The notes beneath the pieces were generated by a model. It was not told where the DNA came from. It saw only the letters and a program-made list of their open reading frames with translations, and did no database searches. From Candidatus Sulfopaludibacter sp. SbA3 (GTDB lineage: Bacteria > Pseudomonadota > Alphaproteobacteria > Caulobacterales > Hyphomonadaceae), in NCBI GenBank assembly GCA_945888325.1, contig CAMDAC010000003.1:1-64000 (forward strand): a DNA stretch of 64,000 nt, in the 5' to 3' direction. The position numbers and the translations under genes were made by a program. Below, one piece after another: positions 1-10,914 of this stretch. How positions within the stretch are numbered: position 1 is the first letter of the stretch; the number at the start of each line of letters is the position of its first letter.

Positions 1-105
1 GGCGCAGACCTTCACATCAACAAAACCCCTCGGCAAGGCAATCCGGCGGATTCTGTCCTCAGTAATATCCGAAGCAATCCTCGCCGCCTTTTTCGGCCAG
101 CCCAT
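1..105 (-). CDS. Partial ORF at left edge, hypothetical (MGWPKKAARIASDITEDRIRRIALPRGFVDVKVCA...)
   Basis: Open frame on minus strand running off the window edge; codon usage looks coding; true start may lie further upstream. No family recognised. Confidence 0.35.
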   Translation of the reverse strand, partial: MGWPKKAARIASDITEDRIRRIALPRGFVDVKVCA

Positions 106-137
106 CCAGGCCGTGTCCGCAGGCGCGAGAATCGGCC

Positions 138-2780
138 TCAGCCCTTCAGCGCCGTGCGGACCGCCTCAAGGGCGTCATCCGCCTTGTCGATCTCGCTGCC
201 GCCGGCCTGCGCCATGTCCGGCCGGCCGCCCCCGCCTGAGCCGCCCATGGCCGCGGCCGCGACCTTGACGAGATCCACGGCGGAATGCGTGCCCACCAGA
301 TCCTTGGTGACGCCGACCGCGATGCCCGCCTTGCCGCCTTCGATGCCGACGAACACGACGACGCCCGAGCCGATGCTGGCCTTTGCCTCCTCGACCAGCG
401 GGCGCAGGTCCTTGCTGCCGACGCCTTCGGCGATCCGCGCGATCAGGTTTACGCCGTTAATGACTTCCGGGCCCGAGGCGCCGCCGCCGCCGCCCATCGC
501 GAGCTTGCGCTTGGCATCGTTGAGTTCCCGCTCCAGCGACTTGCGCTCGTCGGTCAGCGCCGCCACGCGGCGTGGCAGGTCTTTCAGCGGAACCTTCAGG
601 CTTTTCGCGACATCCGCCGCAATCTGCGCGCGGCCCTTCAGGTAGCTCAGCGCCTCGGCGCCGGTGGCCGCCTCGATGCGGCGCACGCCGGCGGCAACGC
701 CGCCTTCCGACAGGATCGCGAACACGGCGATGTCGCCCGTGCGGGTCACGTGGGTGCCGCCGCACAGCTCGACGGAATAGGACCGCCCGCCATCGCCCGG
801 CTCGCCCATCGACAGTACACGGACTTCCTCGCCATACTTCTCGCCGAACAGCGCGAGCGCGCCGGCCTCGATCGCCTTCTCGGGGCTCGTCACCTTGATG
901 CCGGTCTCTATGTTCGCCCGGATCTGCGCGTTGACTTCATCCTCGACCGCTTCGATCTCGGCCGGCGTCATCGGCGCGCCGTGCGAGAAGTCGAACCGGA
1001 ACCTGTCGGCTTCGACGAGCGAGCCTTTCTGCGTGACATGCGCGCCGAGCACCTTGCGCAGCGCGGCATGCATCAGGTGGGTCGCCGAATGGTTCGCCAT
1101 GACCTGCTTGCGGCGCACGGCGTCGACTTTCAGCTGCGCCTTCGCGCCAAGCTTCACCGTGCCGGACACCAGTTCGCCGATATGCACATGCACATCCCCG
1201 GCGCGCTTCTGCACGTCGCGTACGATGAAGCGCGCGCCGCCTTCGAAGACGATCTCGCCGTGATCGCCCGCCTGGCCGCCGGATTCGGCGTAGAAGGGCG
1301 TCGTGTCGAACACCAGTTCAGCCTCGCCGGCCGACATGTCCTGCGCGAGCAGCCCGCCGGCAGCGATCGCCACCAGCTTGCCGTCGCCGGAGGTGGCGCC
1401 GTAGCCGCCAAATTTCGTCGCGCCGGTCTTGGCGCGGGCCTCGAACCAGATTTCCTCGGTGGCGCGGTCGCCGGACGTGAAGCCTGCGGCGCGGCTTGCG
1501 CCGCGCTGGACATCGAGCGCCGCCTCGAAGCCGGCCACGTCGACGTCGAGCCCGCGGCCGCGCAGGATGTCCTGCGTCAGGTCGAGCGGAAAGCCGTAGG
1601 TGTCCGACAGTTTGAACGCCACATCGCCCGGCAGCGCCGCGCCGGGCTTCAGCTCGGCGAGCGCCTTGTCGAGCAGCGACAGGCCGTTGCCCAGCGTGCG
1701 CTGGAAGCGGGCCTCCTCCTGCTCGATCGCGGCTTCGATGGCGACCTGCGCGCGGCCGAGTTCCGGATAGGCCTTGCCCATTTCGGCGACCAGCGCGGGC
1801 ACCAGCTTGTGCATCAGCGGCTCGCGCGCGCCGAGCATGTGGCCATGGCGCATGGCGCGCCGCATGATCCGGCGCAGCACATAGCCGCGCCCTTCGTTCG
1901 ACGGCAGCACGCCGTCCGCGACGAGGAATGCCGAGGTGCGCAGATGGTCGGCGATGACGCGGAACGAGGCGGCCTTGTCGCCGGCCGATTTCTGGCCGTA
2001 CACATCTTCTTCCGCATTGATCAGCGTACGGAACAGGTCGATGTCATAGTTGTTGTGCTGGCCCTGCAGGACCGCCGCAATCCGCTCAAGGCCCATGCCG
2101 GTATCGATCGAGGGCTTGGGCAGGCTGGTGCGCTTGCCGCCTTCGTGCTGCTCGAACTGCATGAACACGAGGTTCCAGACCTCGATGAAGCGGTCACCGT
2201 CCTGATCGGCGCTGCCCGGCGGGCCGCCGGCGACCTTGTCGCCATGATCGAAGAAGATTTCCGAACAGGGGCCGCACGGGCCGGTATCGCCCATCGACCA
2301 GAAATTGTCGCTGGTGGCGATCCGGATGATCCGCGAATCGTCGAAGCCGGCGACCTTTTTCCAGATCGAGGCGGCTTCCTCGTCCTCGGCATAGACGGTG
2401 ACCAGAAGGCGTTTCGGGTCGAGCCCGTAATCCTTGGTGATCAGTTCCCAGGCGAGGCGGATCGCGTCGTCCTTGAAGTAATCGCCGAAAGAAAAATTCC
2501 CCAGCATTTCGAAGAAGGTGTGGTGGCGCGCGGTGTAGCCGACATTGTCGAGGTCATTGTGCTTGCCGCCGGCGCGTACGCATTTCTGCGACGTCGTGGC
2601 GCGCGGCGCAAACGGGGCTTCCACGCCGGTGAAGATGTTCTTGAACGGCACCATGCCTGCGTTGACGAACAGCAGGGTCGGGTCATTCTGCGGCACCAGC
2701 GGCGCCGATGGCCGGCGGGCATGGCCGTTCTTCTCAAAAAAGCTGAGGAACGTCTCCCGGATCTCGTTAACGCCTTGCAT
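138..2780 (-). CDS. alaS: Alanyl-tRNA synthetase
   Basis: [47 protein letters not shown]... is diagnostic of AlaRS. The track ORF start at 2897 is too far upstream; the MQGVN start is at 2780. Confidence 0.98.
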   Translation of the reverse strand: MQGVNEIRETFLSFFEKNGHARRPSAPLVPQNDPTLLFVNAGMVPFKNIFTGVEAPFAPRATTSQKCVRAGGKHNDLDNVGYTARHHTFFEMLGNFSFGDYFKDDAIRLAWELITKDYGLDPKRLLVTVYAEDEEAASIWKKVAGFDDSRIIRIATSDNFWSMGDTGPCGPCSEIFFDHGDKVAGGPPGSADQDGDRFIEVWNLVFMQFEQHEGGKRTSLPKPSIDTGMGLERIAAVLQGQHNNYDIDLFRTLINAEEDVYGQKSAGDKAASFRVIADHLRTSAFLVADGVLPSNEGRGYVLRRIMRRAMRHGHMLGAREPLMHKLVPALVAEMGKAYPELGRAQVAIEAAIEQEEARFQRTLGNGLSLLDKALAELKPGAALPGDVAFKLSDTYGFPLDLTQDILRGRGLDVDVAGFEAALDVQRGASRAAGFTSGDRATEEIWFEARAKTGATKFGGYGATSGDGKLVAIAAGGLLAQDMSAGEAELVFDTTPFYAESGGQAGDHGEIVFEGGARFIVRDVQKRAGDVHVHIGELVSGTVKLGAKAQLKVDAVRRKQVMANHSATHLMHAALRKVLGAHVTQKGSLVEADRFRFDFSHGAPMTPAEIEAVEDEVNAQIRANIETGIKVTSPEKAIEAGALALFGEKYGEEVRVLSMGEPGDGGRSYSVELCGGTHVTRTGDIAVFAILSEGGVAAGVRRIEAATGAEALSYLKGRAQIAADVAKSLKVPLKDLPRRVAALTDERKSLERELNDAKRKLAMGGGGGASGPEVINGVNLIARIAEGVGSKDLRPLVEEAKASIGSGVVVFVGIEGGKAGIAVGVTKDLVGTHSAVDLVKVAAAAMGGSGGGGRPDMAQAGGSEIDKADDALEAVRTALKG

Positions 2781-3046
2781 CTCTGTTCCTTGCCAATCAC
2801 CAAACGTTCCGGCGCCCGCCTTAGCCGAGGCGCGCGATGGATTACAGAGGCGATATAAAGGCCCCTTTGCAGCACGCCAAGACAAGGCGCGCCGCAAAGG
2901 GGACTTCTTCCAGTCCGGAGATCGGTAGACCGGAAGCTTGCCACACCGGTCCAGCGCGGATTTACCGCGCAGACCGTGGAGGCTTGCGGTTTCCCATGTT
3001 GCAAGTGGAAAACCGCAATTTCATGTCCCTGCCAGACCCGCCGGGA

Positions 3047-4141
<1,095 letters not shown>

Positions 4142-4219
4142 AGGTCGTCTCCTTAGGTCTACCATGGGGGCCGGTTTGGCAAGGCCCCCGATTGCCATGC
4201 TGAGACGTTATGTACACTA

Positions 4220-4245
4220 TTTGTTCCAGAGAACAAAGCAGAAAC
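4220..4245 (-). promoter_or_regulatory. Putative LexA/SOS box (GTTT-N7-GTTC on minus strand) overlapping an 18-bp palindrome TTTGTTC-CAGA-GAACAAA
   Basis: Plus strand reads TTTGTTCCAGAGAACAAAGCAGAAAC, about 80-105 nt upstream of the recA start; one mismatch to the alphaproteobacterial GTTC-N7-GTTC box. Confidence 0.6.
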
Positions 4246-4297
4246 TTTTTGCCGGAACGTCTTTCCTTCCGGCGTTGTCTCAGGCATAGACCAAGCC

Positions 4298-4507
4298 ATG
4301 CTCACACGGTCCGGAAATTCCGGCGGGGAAGCCCGCCTTCGCTATGGCGACAATGATTACGACATCCTCACGCCGGGGAGTTTCGTCACCTGCGCCGTGA
4401 CCGGTAGACCGATTCCCTTGAGCGCGGTGCGCTATTGGAGCGTTGACCTGCAGGAAGCCTATTGGGACGCCGAAGCGGCCGCCCAGCGCCTCACCTATTC
4501 GAAGTGA
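4298..4507 (+). CDS. DUF2093-family small protein
   Basis: GEARLRYGDNDYDILTPGSFVTCAVTGRPIPLSAVRYWSVDLQEAY resembles DUF2093. Confidence 0.75.
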   Translation: MLTRSGNSGGEARLRYGDNDYDILTPGSFVTCAVTGRPIPLSAVRYWSVDLQEAYWDAEAAAQRLTYSK

Positions 4508-4513
4508 TGCCAG

Positions 4514-4999
4514 TCAGGCAGGCGCGCGCGCCGCAGGATTGAGCTGCCAGACGCGCAGGTTGAGCGCCGAGGCGATGGTCACCCAGGTCAGGTACGGCGC
4601 CAGCATCCCCGCCGCGAGGGCATTGATCGGCGCAAACGCGGCCATCACCGCCGCGATCGACAGCCAGAGCGTCACGACGATCACAAAACCCAGCCCCATC
4701 CGGCGCAGGCCGAAGAAGACGCCCGACCAGCTGGCATTGATCACGAGGCTGACGCCATAGAGCACCAGCGCGCCCGTGGCCTCCGCCCCGCCGGTCAGCC
4801 AGACCAGCCAGCCCGCCACCGCGTTCAGCACGAACAGCGCCGACCAGACGACCGGAAAGGCCCAGTTCGGCGGCGTCCAGGGCGGCTTGGACAGCGCCGC
4901 ATACCAGGCGCCCGGCCGGAACACCGCCCCGCTGGAGGCGGCGGCGAGATTGGCGAGCACGAACAGCGCCAGCACGAGCAGGTTTCCGGATGTGAACAT
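4514..4999 (-). CDS. TspO/MBR family tryptophan-rich sensory protein
   Basis: Five-TM protein with FRPGAWYAALSKPPWTPPNWAFPVVW and W-rich motifs typical of TspO/MBR. Confidence 0.93.
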   Translation of the reverse strand: MFTSGNLLVLALFVLANLAAASSGAVFRPGAWYAALSKPPWTPPNWAFPVVWSALFVLNAVAGWLVWLTGGAEATGALVLYGVSLVINASWSGVFFGLRRMGLGFVIVVTLWLSIAAVMAAFAPINALAAGMLAPYLTWVTIASALNLRVWQLNPAARAPA

Positions 5000-5093
5000 G
5001 AACGGGCGCCCTGCGATCTGACTTGCCTGGCCTATATGGGGCCGCTGAGGCCCAGAACGAAGCGCCCCGGCAAATGATCGCCCGCTGCGGCGC

Positions 5094-6269
5094 TCAGCGC
5101 CTCACATCCGTGCGCCAGACGACCTCATCCGCGCCAACAAGCCGCGCCAGCCGTCCCAGCTCCGCCTCCAGCTTGGCCTGCCGCGCCTCGGTCCACTTCA
5201 CGCCCGGCTCCGGCCACAGCTGGTGCACGCTGATCTCGCCGGCCTCTCGGTCGGATTTCACTTCGATGCGCCCGACGAACCGGTCCCCTTCCAGCAGCGG
5301 GTAGACGTAATAGCCCCATTGACGCTTGGCCTCCGGCACGAAAATCTCGATCCGGTAATCAAAGCCGAACAGGCGCGTCAGGCGGTTCCGGTCGCGGATG
5401 ACCGGGTCGAACGGGTTGAGGATGCGCAGCCGCGGCGCCGGCGCCGAGACCGAGGCCAGGCGCGTCTCGATATCCGGCAGCGCCAGCGCTCCGCTCCACT
5501 CGCCGCGCGCCGACTCGATCTCCACCGGCACCAGCTTTCGCGCCTTCGCCGCTGTCCAGGCTTTCACTTCGCCCAGATCCGCCGCGGCCCAGAAGCGCTG
5601 GATGTCGCCCTCGGTGCCGAACGCGAGCCGAGCCAGCGCCTCGCGGCACAGCCAGTCGACCTGCGCCGCGTCGGTGTGCTCGGCCGCGCGGTGATGATCC
5701 GGAATCACGCGCTCGGTCAGATCGTAGAACTTGGTGAAGCCGTCGCGGTGCGAGGTCGACAGCTCCCCGGCATACCACATGTAATCCAGCGCCAGCTTGT
5801 GCGGCGGCCGGCGCCACATCTCGCGCTTACCCACGATCTTGGTGTCGAACACCTTGGTGCTGAGCGGGCCTTCCGCTTCGATCCGTGCACGGATGGCGGC
5901 GCGCCCGTCCTCGTCCAGCATGCCCCGGTGCCATTCCCAGCCGCGAACCTTCTCCTCCATCCGGCGGAACTGGCGCCGCCACATCGGATAGAAGTCGATC
6001 GGGATCAGCGAGGCATCATGCGTGAAATGCTCGAAGACGTGCCGGTCCCGCGCGAGACACGTGTGCAGCATCGGTTCGCGGTAGTTCTGGTTGCGGCTCC
6101 ACAGGATATGGTCGTGCGCACGCGCCACCACGCGAATCGTGTCGAGCTGCACGAAGCCGAGCTTGCGGATCGTCCCGGGCAAATCCACCGGCCCCGTCGG
6201 CGGCGCCGACAGTCCCTGCGCGTCCAGCCACAGCCACCGCGCGTCCCGGTTGGCAATTCTCAGCGCCAT
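5094..6269 (-). CDS. Winged helix DNA-binding protein, YcaQ/AlkZ-like DNA glycosylase family
   Basis: LGFVQLDTIRVVARAHDHILWSRNQNYRE and MWRRPPHKLALDYMWYAGEL motifs of the YcaQ family. Confidence 0.85.
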   Translation of the reverse strand: MALRIANRDARWLWLDAQGLSAPPTGPVDLPGTIRKLGFVQLDTIRVVARAHDHILWSRNQNYREPMLHTCLARDRHVFEHFTHDASLIPIDFYPMWRRQFRRMEEKVRGWEWHRGMLDEDGRAAIRARIEAEGPLSTKVFDTKIVGKREMWRRPPHKLALDYMWYAGELSTSHRDGFTKFYDLTERVIPDHHRAAEHTDAAQVDWLCREALARLAFGTEGDIQRFWAAADLGEVKAWTAAKARKLVPVEIESARGEWSGALALPDIETRLASVSAPAPRLRILNPFDPVIRDRNRLTRLFGFDYRIEIFVPEAKRQWGYYVYPLLEGDRFVGRIEVKSDREAGEISVHQLWPEPGVKWTEARQAKLEAELGRLARLVGADEVVWRTDVRR

Positions 6270-6321
6270 TCCCCGCCCCCGCCCCTCCCGCTGTAAGCTG
6301 CTGGCCAAGCCGGCAACTGCG

Positions 6322-6798
6322 TCAGTTTGCCGTGCCCGGCAAGGGCGGCGGCGGGGCCAGCTGGTCGTCGATGGCAGACTTCATCGGCTCCGGGAAATCG
6401 TCCGCAAGGCCGACGCAGTCACGCCGGAAACCGGCCTCGGCGGAGTCCACGCTGTCCGGCTTCTGCGGATCGCTCGTCAGCGAGACTTCCCAATCGAATT
6501 GGCAGGCGCGCGAGGCGAAGCTGCGCGTGCAGACCGCCATCGGCTCCGGATAGTCTTCGTGCGCTTCGCCGTAGGTGCATTCATAGCCCGCCTCGGCCAG
6601 CTGGGCGAGCGTGGCCGCCCGGCCTTCGCGGTGCGCGATGCGGCTGAACCCGGTCTCCATCGCAGCCATGAGGTCGGCGCCGGGCTCGTGCTGCCAGACA
6701 TGCTGCTGGTGCAGCTCGGTCACCGTCTTCGGCCCCGCCATCCCGTGCGCGCACGCGCCGAGACCCAGAGCCAGTATCACCCCTGCCAAAGCTTTCAT
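6322..6798 (-). CDS. Hypothetical lipoprotein
   Basis: MKALAGVILALGLGACAHG lipobox signal; no family recognised. Confidence 0.7.
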   Translation of the reverse strand: MKALAGVILALGLGACAHGMAGPKTVTELHQQHVWQHEPGADLMAAMETGFSRIAHREGRAATLAQLAEAGYECTYGEAHEDYPEPMAVCTRSFASRACQFDWEVSLTSDPQKPDSVDSAEAGFRRDCVGLADDFPEPMKSAIDDQLAPPPPLPGTAN

Positions 6799-6860
6799 GT
6801 TCGTCTCCCCGTTTGTGGCTGAAGATTCTTCTCGGATTGCGGCGCAATCATGGAAATCCG

Positions 6861-7838
6861 TCAGGGCACCAGCAAGGTCGCCCCGGTCGTCGCGCCGCTT
6901 TCCAGCGCGCGGTGCGCCTCGGCGGCGTCCTTCAGCGCAAAGCGCTGGCCGATATCGGCGCTCAACACACCCTTCTCGATCAGGCTGAAGAGCCGCTTCG
7001 ACGCCCGCGCCAGTGATTCCGGCGTGTCGGTGAAATTGAACAGTGTCGGCCGCGTCATCACCAGCGAGCCGCCGGCAGCCAGCCGCCCCGGCGGGATCGG
7101 ATCGGCCGCGCCGGATGCGTTGCCATAGGTGATGAACCAGCCGCGCGGCCGCAGGCTCGCGAGCGAGGCCTCCGCCGAGATCTTGCCGACGCTGTCATGC
7201 ACCACATCGACGCCCTTGCCATTCGTCAGGGCACGGACCTGTTTGGCCACGTCGTCATAACCGACCACCACCTCGTCCGCGCCGAGCGCTTTCGCGCGCT
7301 CCGCCTTCGCCGCGCTGGATGTGACCGCGATCACCCGCGCGCCGAGATGTTTCGCCCAGGGCGTCAGCAGCGAGCCGACCCCGCCGACCGGCGCCCAGAC
7401 CAGCGCCGTCTCGCCTTTCTGCAGCGGCCGGATTTCCTCCAGAAGCATCCAGGCCGTCATGCCCTTCAGCAGGATCGCAGCGGCCTCCTCGTCGCTGATC
7501 CCGGCGGGCAGCGGCACGACGCCCGCCGCAGGCCCGGTATAGTGCGTCGCATAGGTGCCGCGCCCGGTATAAGCGACCCGGTCGCCCGGCTCCACGTGCA
7601 GCACGCCCTCGCCGACCTCCTCGATCACGCCCGCACCTTCCGACCCCGGAACAAATGGCAGCGGCATCTTGTAGAGGCCCGTCCGGTGATAGGTGTCGAT
7701 GAAGTTCACCCCCACCGCGGTCTGGCGCACCAGCACCTCGCCCGGCCCCGGCGCGCGCGGCGGCGCTGTCTCCACCTGCAACACCTCCGGCCCGCCGGTC
7801 TGGTGCATGCGAATGGCATAGGCATTGGGAAGGGTCAT
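6861..7838 (-). CDS. Quinone oxidoreductase (zeta-crystallin-like MDR)
   Basis: MHQTGGPEVLQVETAPPRAPGPGEVLVRQTAVGVNFIDTYHRTGLY... typical quinone oxidoreductase. Exact start between 7838 and 7883 uncertain. Confidence 0.93.
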   Translation of the reverse strand: MTLPNAYAIRMHQTGGPEVLQVETAPPRAPGPGEVLVRQTAVGVNFIDTYHRTGLYKMPLPFVPGSEGAGVIEEVGEGVLHVEPGDRVAYTGRGTYATHYTGPAAGVVPLPAGISDEEAAAILLKGMTAWMLLEEIRPLQKGETALVWAPVGGVGSLLTPWAKHLGARVIAVTSSAAKAERAKALGADEVVVGYDDVAKQVRALTNGKGVDVVHDSVGKISAEASLASLRPRGWFITYGNASGAADPIPPGRLAAGGSLVMTRPTLFNFTDTPESLARASKRLFSLIEKGVLSADIGQRFALKDAAEAHRALESGATTGATLLVP

Positions 7839-7970
7839 CTGGCGCTCCATGAACTTTGCGGGATCACCAAGCCGGGACTGCACGGGACTGTCAAATCCCC
7901 GCCTCGCAGCGGACTCGACAAGCGCGAAAAGTTCTGCTTTTGTTCGCGTCTCACTGGAGGGAGAAAATCA

Positions 7971-8339
7971 ATGATCGGCTATGTCACCCTGGGCACGCGC
8001 GACCTTGCGCGCGCTTCGAAATTCTATGATGCGATCGCGGCCGAGCTGGGCACTTCGCGCATGTTCACGATGGACAACTTCATTGCCTGGGGCACGCCGG
8101 AGGGCGGCGCGGGCATTGGTGTGGGCTATCCCTATGACGGCAACGCAATGAGCGTCGGCAATGGCGTGATGGTGGCGCTGCAGGCGAAGGACAAGGCGCA
8201 GGTGGACCGCATCTATCATCTCGCCCTCAGCCTGGGCGCGACCGATGAAGGCCCGCCCGGACCGCGCGGCGACACGTTCTACGCGGGCTACTTCCGCGAC
8301 CCCGACGGCAACAAGCTGAACGCCTTCGTGATGGGCTGA
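7971..8339 (+). CDS. VOC family (glyoxalase-like) protein
   Basis: MIGYVTLGTRDLARASKFYDAIAAELG...FRDPDGNKLNAFVMG; RBS ggaggg upstream. Track ORF 7197-8339 overextends. Confidence 0.92.
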   Translation: MIGYVTLGTRDLARASKFYDAIAAELGTSRMFTMDNFIAWGTPEGGAGIGVGYPYDGNAMSVGNGVMVALQAKDKAQVDRIYHLALSLGATDEGPPGPRGDTFYAGYFRDPDGNKLNAFVMG

Positions 8340-8359
8340 TCCGGCGCGGCCGCGCGAGT

Positions 8360-8620
8360 TCAGTTATGTCCCTCGCGCGGACGCGGCAGGATCATGCCTT
8401 CATAGAGATAGAGGTCTGGCCGCTCCATGTTGCCGGGGCGGATCCGGGCGAGCGCATATCGCGACAGCGATATCCGGCGCGGCGGCGCGAATGTCGTGCC
8501 GGGCACGGCATGGATCGCCTCCGCGAACGGCTCGCCGCCGACCTCGACGAGCAGGGCCACCGCATACGTCACCCCGCCGGTTTCAAGCGGCAGCGGGATC
8601 ACCACAAGATCTTCGCTCAT
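8360..8620 (-). CDS. Hypothetical protein
   Basis: ORF in a tight gene context; no recognised domain. Confidence 0.55.
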   Translation of the reverse strand: MSEDLVVIPLPLETGGVTYAVALLVEVGGEPFAEAIHAVPGTTFAPPRRISLSRYALARIRPGNMERPDLYLYEGMILPRPREGHN

Positions 8621-8701
8621 TACAGGGTCTCCGGCAGCTTAACCGTTTGAAGCCCGGCGCGAGCCTCGCGTCAAACCGGAACGCCGGCACGGAGGATGAA
8701 A

Positions 8702-9121
8702 TCACAGCGCGCGCATGCGGTTGCCCCGCGCGTTGTGTTCCACTTCCGCAAGCCCCAGCGCCTCCATCAGCGGCGGCACGTACATCCCGAACCGCCCCCG
8801 CAATCCCTTCTTCAGTCCGTACCAACCGCCGACGGGATTGGACGGTGAACGGCCCCACGCTTCCACGGTGCCGTCCTTGGCGTCTTTCTGCTCGTCAGCC
8901 GAACCCAGCTCCATCCAGTCCCCATGCGCCTTCAGCATCGCCTGCAGGTCCTGCAGGCAGCGGGCGTCATAGAGGAGGACCGTCTTGCCCACGGTGCAGA
9001 CCAGCACGTCCTTTCCGTCCCGAACGTCGCGGTGCATCGTGAAGTCCGATGTCAGCGGCGGCGTCTTCAGCTGCCAGGGAGCGGCCGGTGTTCCCTGTCC
9101 GGCAACGGGAGGCTTGGTCAT
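8702..9121 (-). CDS. Hypothetical protein (possible DUF6855-like)
   Basis: Coding-like ORF MTKPPVAGQGTPAAPWQLKTPPLTSDFTMHRD... family name is from memory and uncertain. Confidence 0.65.
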   Translation of the reverse strand: MTKPPVAGQGTPAAPWQLKTPPLTSDFTMHRDVRDGKDVLVCTVGKTVLLYDARCLQDLQAMLKAHGDWMELGSADEQKDAKDGTVEAWGRSPSNPVGGWYGLKKGLRGRFGMYVPPLMEALGLAEVEHNARGNRMRAL

Positions 9122-9148
9122 GTTGGGCTCCTTCGTTGATTTGCCTTG

Positions 9149-9961
9149 TCAGGCCCCCGTAAACTTGGCTGGCCGTTTCTCGAGGAAGGACGCCACGCCC
9201 TCCTTGTGGTCGGCCGACTTGAAACAGGCCGACAGCGCGGTCACGTGCGCCTTCATGTGCTCCGGCAATTCGCGCGCGAGGCCTTCATAGACCAGCGCCT
9301 TCATGTGGCGGATCGAGAAGGGCGAAGAATTCAGGTACCGCCGCGCCTCGGCCAGCGCCGCGTCCATCAGCGCTTCCGGCGCCACGACCTCGTTGGCATA
9401 GCCGATCTCCTTCGCCTCCGCCGCCTCGAGGAAGCCGCCGGAATAGAGGAGACGCAGCGCCCTCGAATGCCCGATCAGGCGCGGCAATATCCAGCTGCCC
9501 GCGCCTGTGTCCGGCACCAGGCCCCGGTGCGCAAAGTTCCAGGCAAACCGCGCCCGGTTCGTCACAATGCGCACATCGCACTGGCTGGAAAACTCCGCCC
9601 CCATGCCGACTGCGTAGCCGTCGATCGCGCCGATCACCGGCTTCGGACACGCCACCAGCGGCCACCAGACATCGCCCTCATGCGCTTCGCCGCGCACCCC
9701 GCGCGTCTCGCCCGGAATGGTCGAGAGATCCGCAAGGTCAGTGCCCGCGCAAAACGCTCCGCCCGATCCGGTCACGATCAGCACACGGACACTGTCGTCC
9801 ACCGACACTTCGCGCACCTTCTCGATGAACGCGAACAGCATCGCATAGGTCATCGCATTGCGCTTCTCCGCGCGGTCGATGGTGAGAATGGCAATGCCGT
9901 CTGCCGTCTTTTCCAGCTTGATATGGTGGGCCGTCATTTTTTTGTTCCTCCCGAATTGCAT
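9149..9961 (-). CDS. Enoyl-CoA hydratase/isomerase family protein
   Basis: AILTIDRAEKRNAMTYAML...GSGGAFCAGTDLADL...KPVIGAIDGYAVGMGAEFSSQCDVRIVTNRARF crotonase fold. Confidence 0.93.
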   Translation of the reverse strand: MQFGRNKKMTAHHIKLEKTADGIAILTIDRAEKRNAMTYAMLFAFIEKVREVSVDDSVRVLIVTGSGGAFCAGTDLADLSTIPGETRGVRGEAHEGDVWWPLVACPKPVIGAIDGYAVGMGAEFSSQCDVRIVTNRARFAWNFAHRGLVPDTGAGSWILPRLIGHSRALRLLYSGGFLEAAEAKEIGYANEVVAPEALMDAALAEARRYLNSSPFSIRHMKALVYEGLARELPEHMKAHVTALSACFKSADHKEGVASFLEKRPAKFTGA

Positions 9962-9997
9962 GACCCCTCTCCCAAGGGAGAAGGGTTCAAAGGTGCC

Positions 9998-10777
9998 TCA
10001 ATGCACCTTCGCCTTCCCTTCCGCCTTCGTCCGCGTCTGGATGTTCAAGAGTTCCACGCCCAGCGAGAAGGCAATCGCGAAGTAGAGATAGCCGCGCGGA
10101 ATGTGGAAGCCGAGCCCGTCCGCCACCAGCGCCACGCCGACCAGCAGGATGAAGGCCAGCGCCAGCATCTTCGTCGTCGGATGCTCCGCAATGAACTTCG
10201 ACAGCGGATCGGCCGCGACCGCCATCACGAACGTCGACAGCACCACCGCCGCCACCATCACCGCCAGGATGTCCGTCATCCCGATCGCCGTGATTACGGA
10301 GTCCAGAGAGAACACGATGTTGATCACGAACAGTTGCACGATGACGCTCGTAAAGTTCGATTTCGCGTTCGTCTCCTCGTGGTGCGTGCCCTCGACCGAA
10401 GCGTGAATCTCCTGCGTCCCCTTCCAGAGCAGGAACAACCCGCCGCCGAGCAGGATCAGGTCCTTGATCGTGATCTCTTCGAAATGGTGCGCCGCCTCCG
10501 CATCGCCGCCCGACACGAACATCGCCAGTTCGTGCGGCAGATGGAACAGCGCCTCCTTGTCCAGCCCGATGATGACGAAGATCAGCGACAGCATGATGAT
10601 GCGCAGGCCCATCGCGCCCCAGATGCCGATGCGGCTGGCGCGCTTGCGTTCCGCGCCCTCCAGCTTGCCGGTGGCGATCGAAATGAACAGCAGGTTGTCG
10701 ATCCCCAGCACGACCTCAAGGAAGGTCAGCGTGGCGAGGGATCCCCAGAACGCTGGGGAGGCTAGAAGTTCGGCCAT
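9998..10777 (-). CDS. TerC family integral membrane protein
   Basis: MAELLASPAFWGSLATLTFLEVVLGIDNLLFISI and NIVFSLDSVITAIGM motifs; start reset from 10891. Confidence 0.93.
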   Translation of the reverse strand: MAELLASPAFWGSLATLTFLEVVLGIDNLLFISIATGKLEGAERKRASRIGIWGAMGLRIIMLSLIFVIIGLDKEALFHLPHELAMFVSGGDAEAAHHFEEITIKDLILLGGGLFLLWKGTQEIHASVEGTHHEETNAKSNFTSVIVQLFVINIVFSLDSVITAIGMTDILAVMVAAVVLSTFVMAVAADPLSKFIAEHPTTKMLALAFILLVGVALVADGLGFHIPRGYLYFAIAFSLGVELLNIQTRTKAEGKAKVH

Positions 10778-10914
10778 GGGAGTCGCCTTTGTGGTTGGAT
10801 CCGTTGGCGCCGAGTGAACCCTGCGCCGCGATTTTGAGCAAGGCTTTCCCTTCGGGAGCGTCTTGCGCGCGGGCCTGCCCTGCCGCAGCATCCGGCCATC
10901 CTCGGGAGGGACCC

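Noticed and set aside
285-2858. 857-aa + strand ORF antisense to alaS
   Set aside because: Long antisense open frame is a GC-rich codon artefact; alaS on the opposite strand is unambiguous.
9146-10765. 539-aa + strand ORF over crotonase and TerC
   Set aside because: Spans two real minus-strand genes; R/H/Q-rich artefact translation.
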